Part shown: positions 6,333 through 6,774 of the stretch, in pieces
Layout: every line of letters begins with the position of its first letter
Numbering within the stretch: the stretch's first letter is position 1
Assembly: GCA_024274995.1 (NCBI GenBank)
Contig: JAJSAA010000054.1
Coordinates: 1-6,774 of the forward strand
Direction: 5' to 3'
Length of the DNA: 6,774 nucleotides
From: Deltaproteobacteria bacterium
Lineage (GTDB): Bacteria > Desulfobacterota > Desulfobulbia > Desulfobulbales > VMSU01
The notes under the pieces: model-generated
What the model saw: the letters and a program-made list of their open reading frames with translations, nothing else
Told to the model about the DNA's origin: nothing
Databases searched by the model: none
Program-made: the position numbers and the translations under genes

Positions 6333-6360
6333 TTGACAAGAAGAAATATTGATATATAGT
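6333..6360 (+). promoter_or_regulatory. Promoter of the arsR-type operon
   Basis: TTGACA (6333-6338, full consensus), a 16-bp spacer and TATAGT (6355-6360, five of six) form a strong sigma70-type promoter. Transcription would begin near 6367, about 20 bases before the start codon region, giving a short leader. Confidence 0.75.
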
Positions 6361-6365
6361 AATAT
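6346..6365. promoter_or_regulatory. Probable operator of the ArsR-family repressor
   Basis: ATATT-GA-TATATA-GT-AATAT is a 20-bp palindrome broken only at the GA/GT positions (16 of 20 symmetric). It overlaps the -10 element. AT-rich palindromes of this kind are typical ArsR/SmtB binding sites, and the position would let the bound repressor block RNA polymerase. Autoregulation of the downstream gene is therefore inferred. Confidence 0.6.
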
Positions 6366-6390
6366 AAGATTACAAAAAGCAGGAGGTATG

Positions 6391-6738
6391 ATGAAAAAAT
6401 TTATCCGGGTTATGAAGGCCTTGTCTGATCCAGGCCGGGTCAGAATATTGAAGATGCTGGAACAAAAAGAGATGTGCGTCTGCGAAATACAGGCCGTACT
6501 CAACCTGGCCCAGCCCACCATATCCAAGCATTTAAAAATTATGGAAGATGCCGAGCTGGTTGAGAGGCATAAGGACAAGGTATGGGTCAATTACAGCCTG
6601 GCCCACGGGGGAGACTGCCAGTACGCCGCCGCCATGCTCAAACTCCTGCCCCGATGGTTTAACGACAACCCGCTGATAATTGATAATATCCGCCAGGCTC
6701 GTGATACCCACCGGGAAGACATCTACCGGGAGAAATAA
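6391..6738 (+). CDS. ArsR/SmtB-family metal(loid)-responsive transcriptional repressor
   Basis: A 115-aa winged-helix repressor, a usual length for the family. MKALSDPGRVRILKML (8-23) opens the helix-turn-helix fold. EMCVCEI (27-33) holds Cys29 and Cys31, the CxC motif that binds As(III) or Sb(III) in classical ArsR proteins (ELCVCDL there). AQPTISKHLKIMEDAELV (40-57) is the recognition helix region, followed by the wing (RHKDKVWVNYSL, 59-70). A further Cys76 could complete a three-coordinate site, but this is inference. AGGAGG at 6381-6386 precedes two tandem ATGs; the second (6391, 4-bp spacing) is preferred over 6388 (1 bp). Upstream extension from a TTG at 6349 would run through the promoter and is rejected. 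The next gene starts 2 bp after the stop and is likely co-regulated. The inducer could be arsenite, antimonite or another soft metal. Confidence 0.92.
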   Translation: MKKFIRVMKALSDPGRVRILKMLEQKEMCVCEIQAVLNLAQPTISKHLKIMEDAELVERHKDKVWVNYSLAHGGDCQYAAAMLKLLPRWFNDNPLIIDNIRQARDTHREDIYREK

Positions 6739-6740
6739 TC

Positions 6741-6774
6741 ATGGAACCGATTAAATGCGCCTGCGTGACTGACA
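6741..6774 (+). CDS. 5' end of a gene co-transcribed with the ArsR repressor (truncated by window)
   Basis: An ATG 2 bp after the arsR stop, with GGGAGA (6728-6733) 7 bp upstream as ribosome site, starts a frame open to the window edge: MEPIKCACVTD. Only 11 codons are visible, with a CxC pair. That is too little to assign a family. A cysteine-rich start next to an ArsR gene is compatible with a metal-binding protein, for example the DGC-type putative zinc-binding proteins, but this is a guess. Position and spacing say it is the target of the repressor. Confidence 0.6.
   Translation, partial: MEPIKCACVTD

Noticed and set aside
6254..6352. A 32-codon frame from ATG 6254 (MNTLLYAYDRS...) between the kinase and arsR.
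   Set aside because: It has no Shine-Dalgarno sequence, its composition is not protein-like, and it runs through the arsR -35 element and into the operator.
6349..6390. Upstream starts for the ArsR repressor (TTG 6349, ATG 6388).
   Set aside because: The TTG lies inside the promoter before the predicted transcription start; ATG 6388 is only 1 bp from AGGAGG, too close for efficient initiation.

Overview
All genes in this 6.8 kb window lie on the + strand. The protein types suggest an anaerobic or microaerobic Gram-negative bacterium, most likely a Desulfobulbales-like member of the Desulfobacterota (formerly Deltaproteobacteria). The basis is the non-enterobacterial cytochrome bd pair, the GGIAHDFNN-type hybrid sensor kinase, a CVC-type ArsR repressor and moderate GC content with AT-rich spacers. 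This placement is an inference from protein character, not from a marker gene.

Layout. Positions 1-1839 hold the 3' part of cydA, the complete cydB (1 bp gap, translationally linked) and a small reading frame for a 30-aa single-pass membrane peptide, a candidate accessory subunit of the bd oxidase. Positions 1937-2103 form a compact tRNA unit: a near-consensus sigma70-type promoter, tRNA-Ala(CGC) with encoded CCA, and a 9-bp hairpin terminator with a T run. Positions 2188-3441 encode a 12-helix major facilitator transporter of unknown substrate with a GTG start and a small GC hairpin in its leader. Positions 3442-3825 are an AT-rich non-coding spacer. It contains a good promoter (TTGACA, 18 bp, TATACT) aimed directly into a 143-bp imperfect palindrome, followed by degenerate copies of the palindrome's ends.

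Positions 3826-6236 are a two-gene operon with a 4-bp ATGA overlap. The first gene encodes a histidine-rich protein with a signal peptide and three membrane helices. The second encodes a membrane-anchored hybrid histidine kinase (three helices, coiled coil, PAS, kinase core, receiver). Together they look like a sensory pair whose stimulus is unknown. Positions 6269-6298 carry an unusual array of TACG/CGTA tetramers at 6-bp spacing. Positions 6333-6774 carry an autoregulated metalloid- or metal-responsive unit: a promoter with an overlapping palindromic operator, an ArsR repressor with a CVC motif, and the first 11 codons of a co-transcribed gene that runs off the window.

The most unusual parts are the promoter plus palindrome in the 3.5-3.7 kb spacer, the small peptide gene behind cydB, and the His-rich membrane protein coupled to the hybrid kinase. 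No CRISPR array, transposase, integrase or defence gene is visible.
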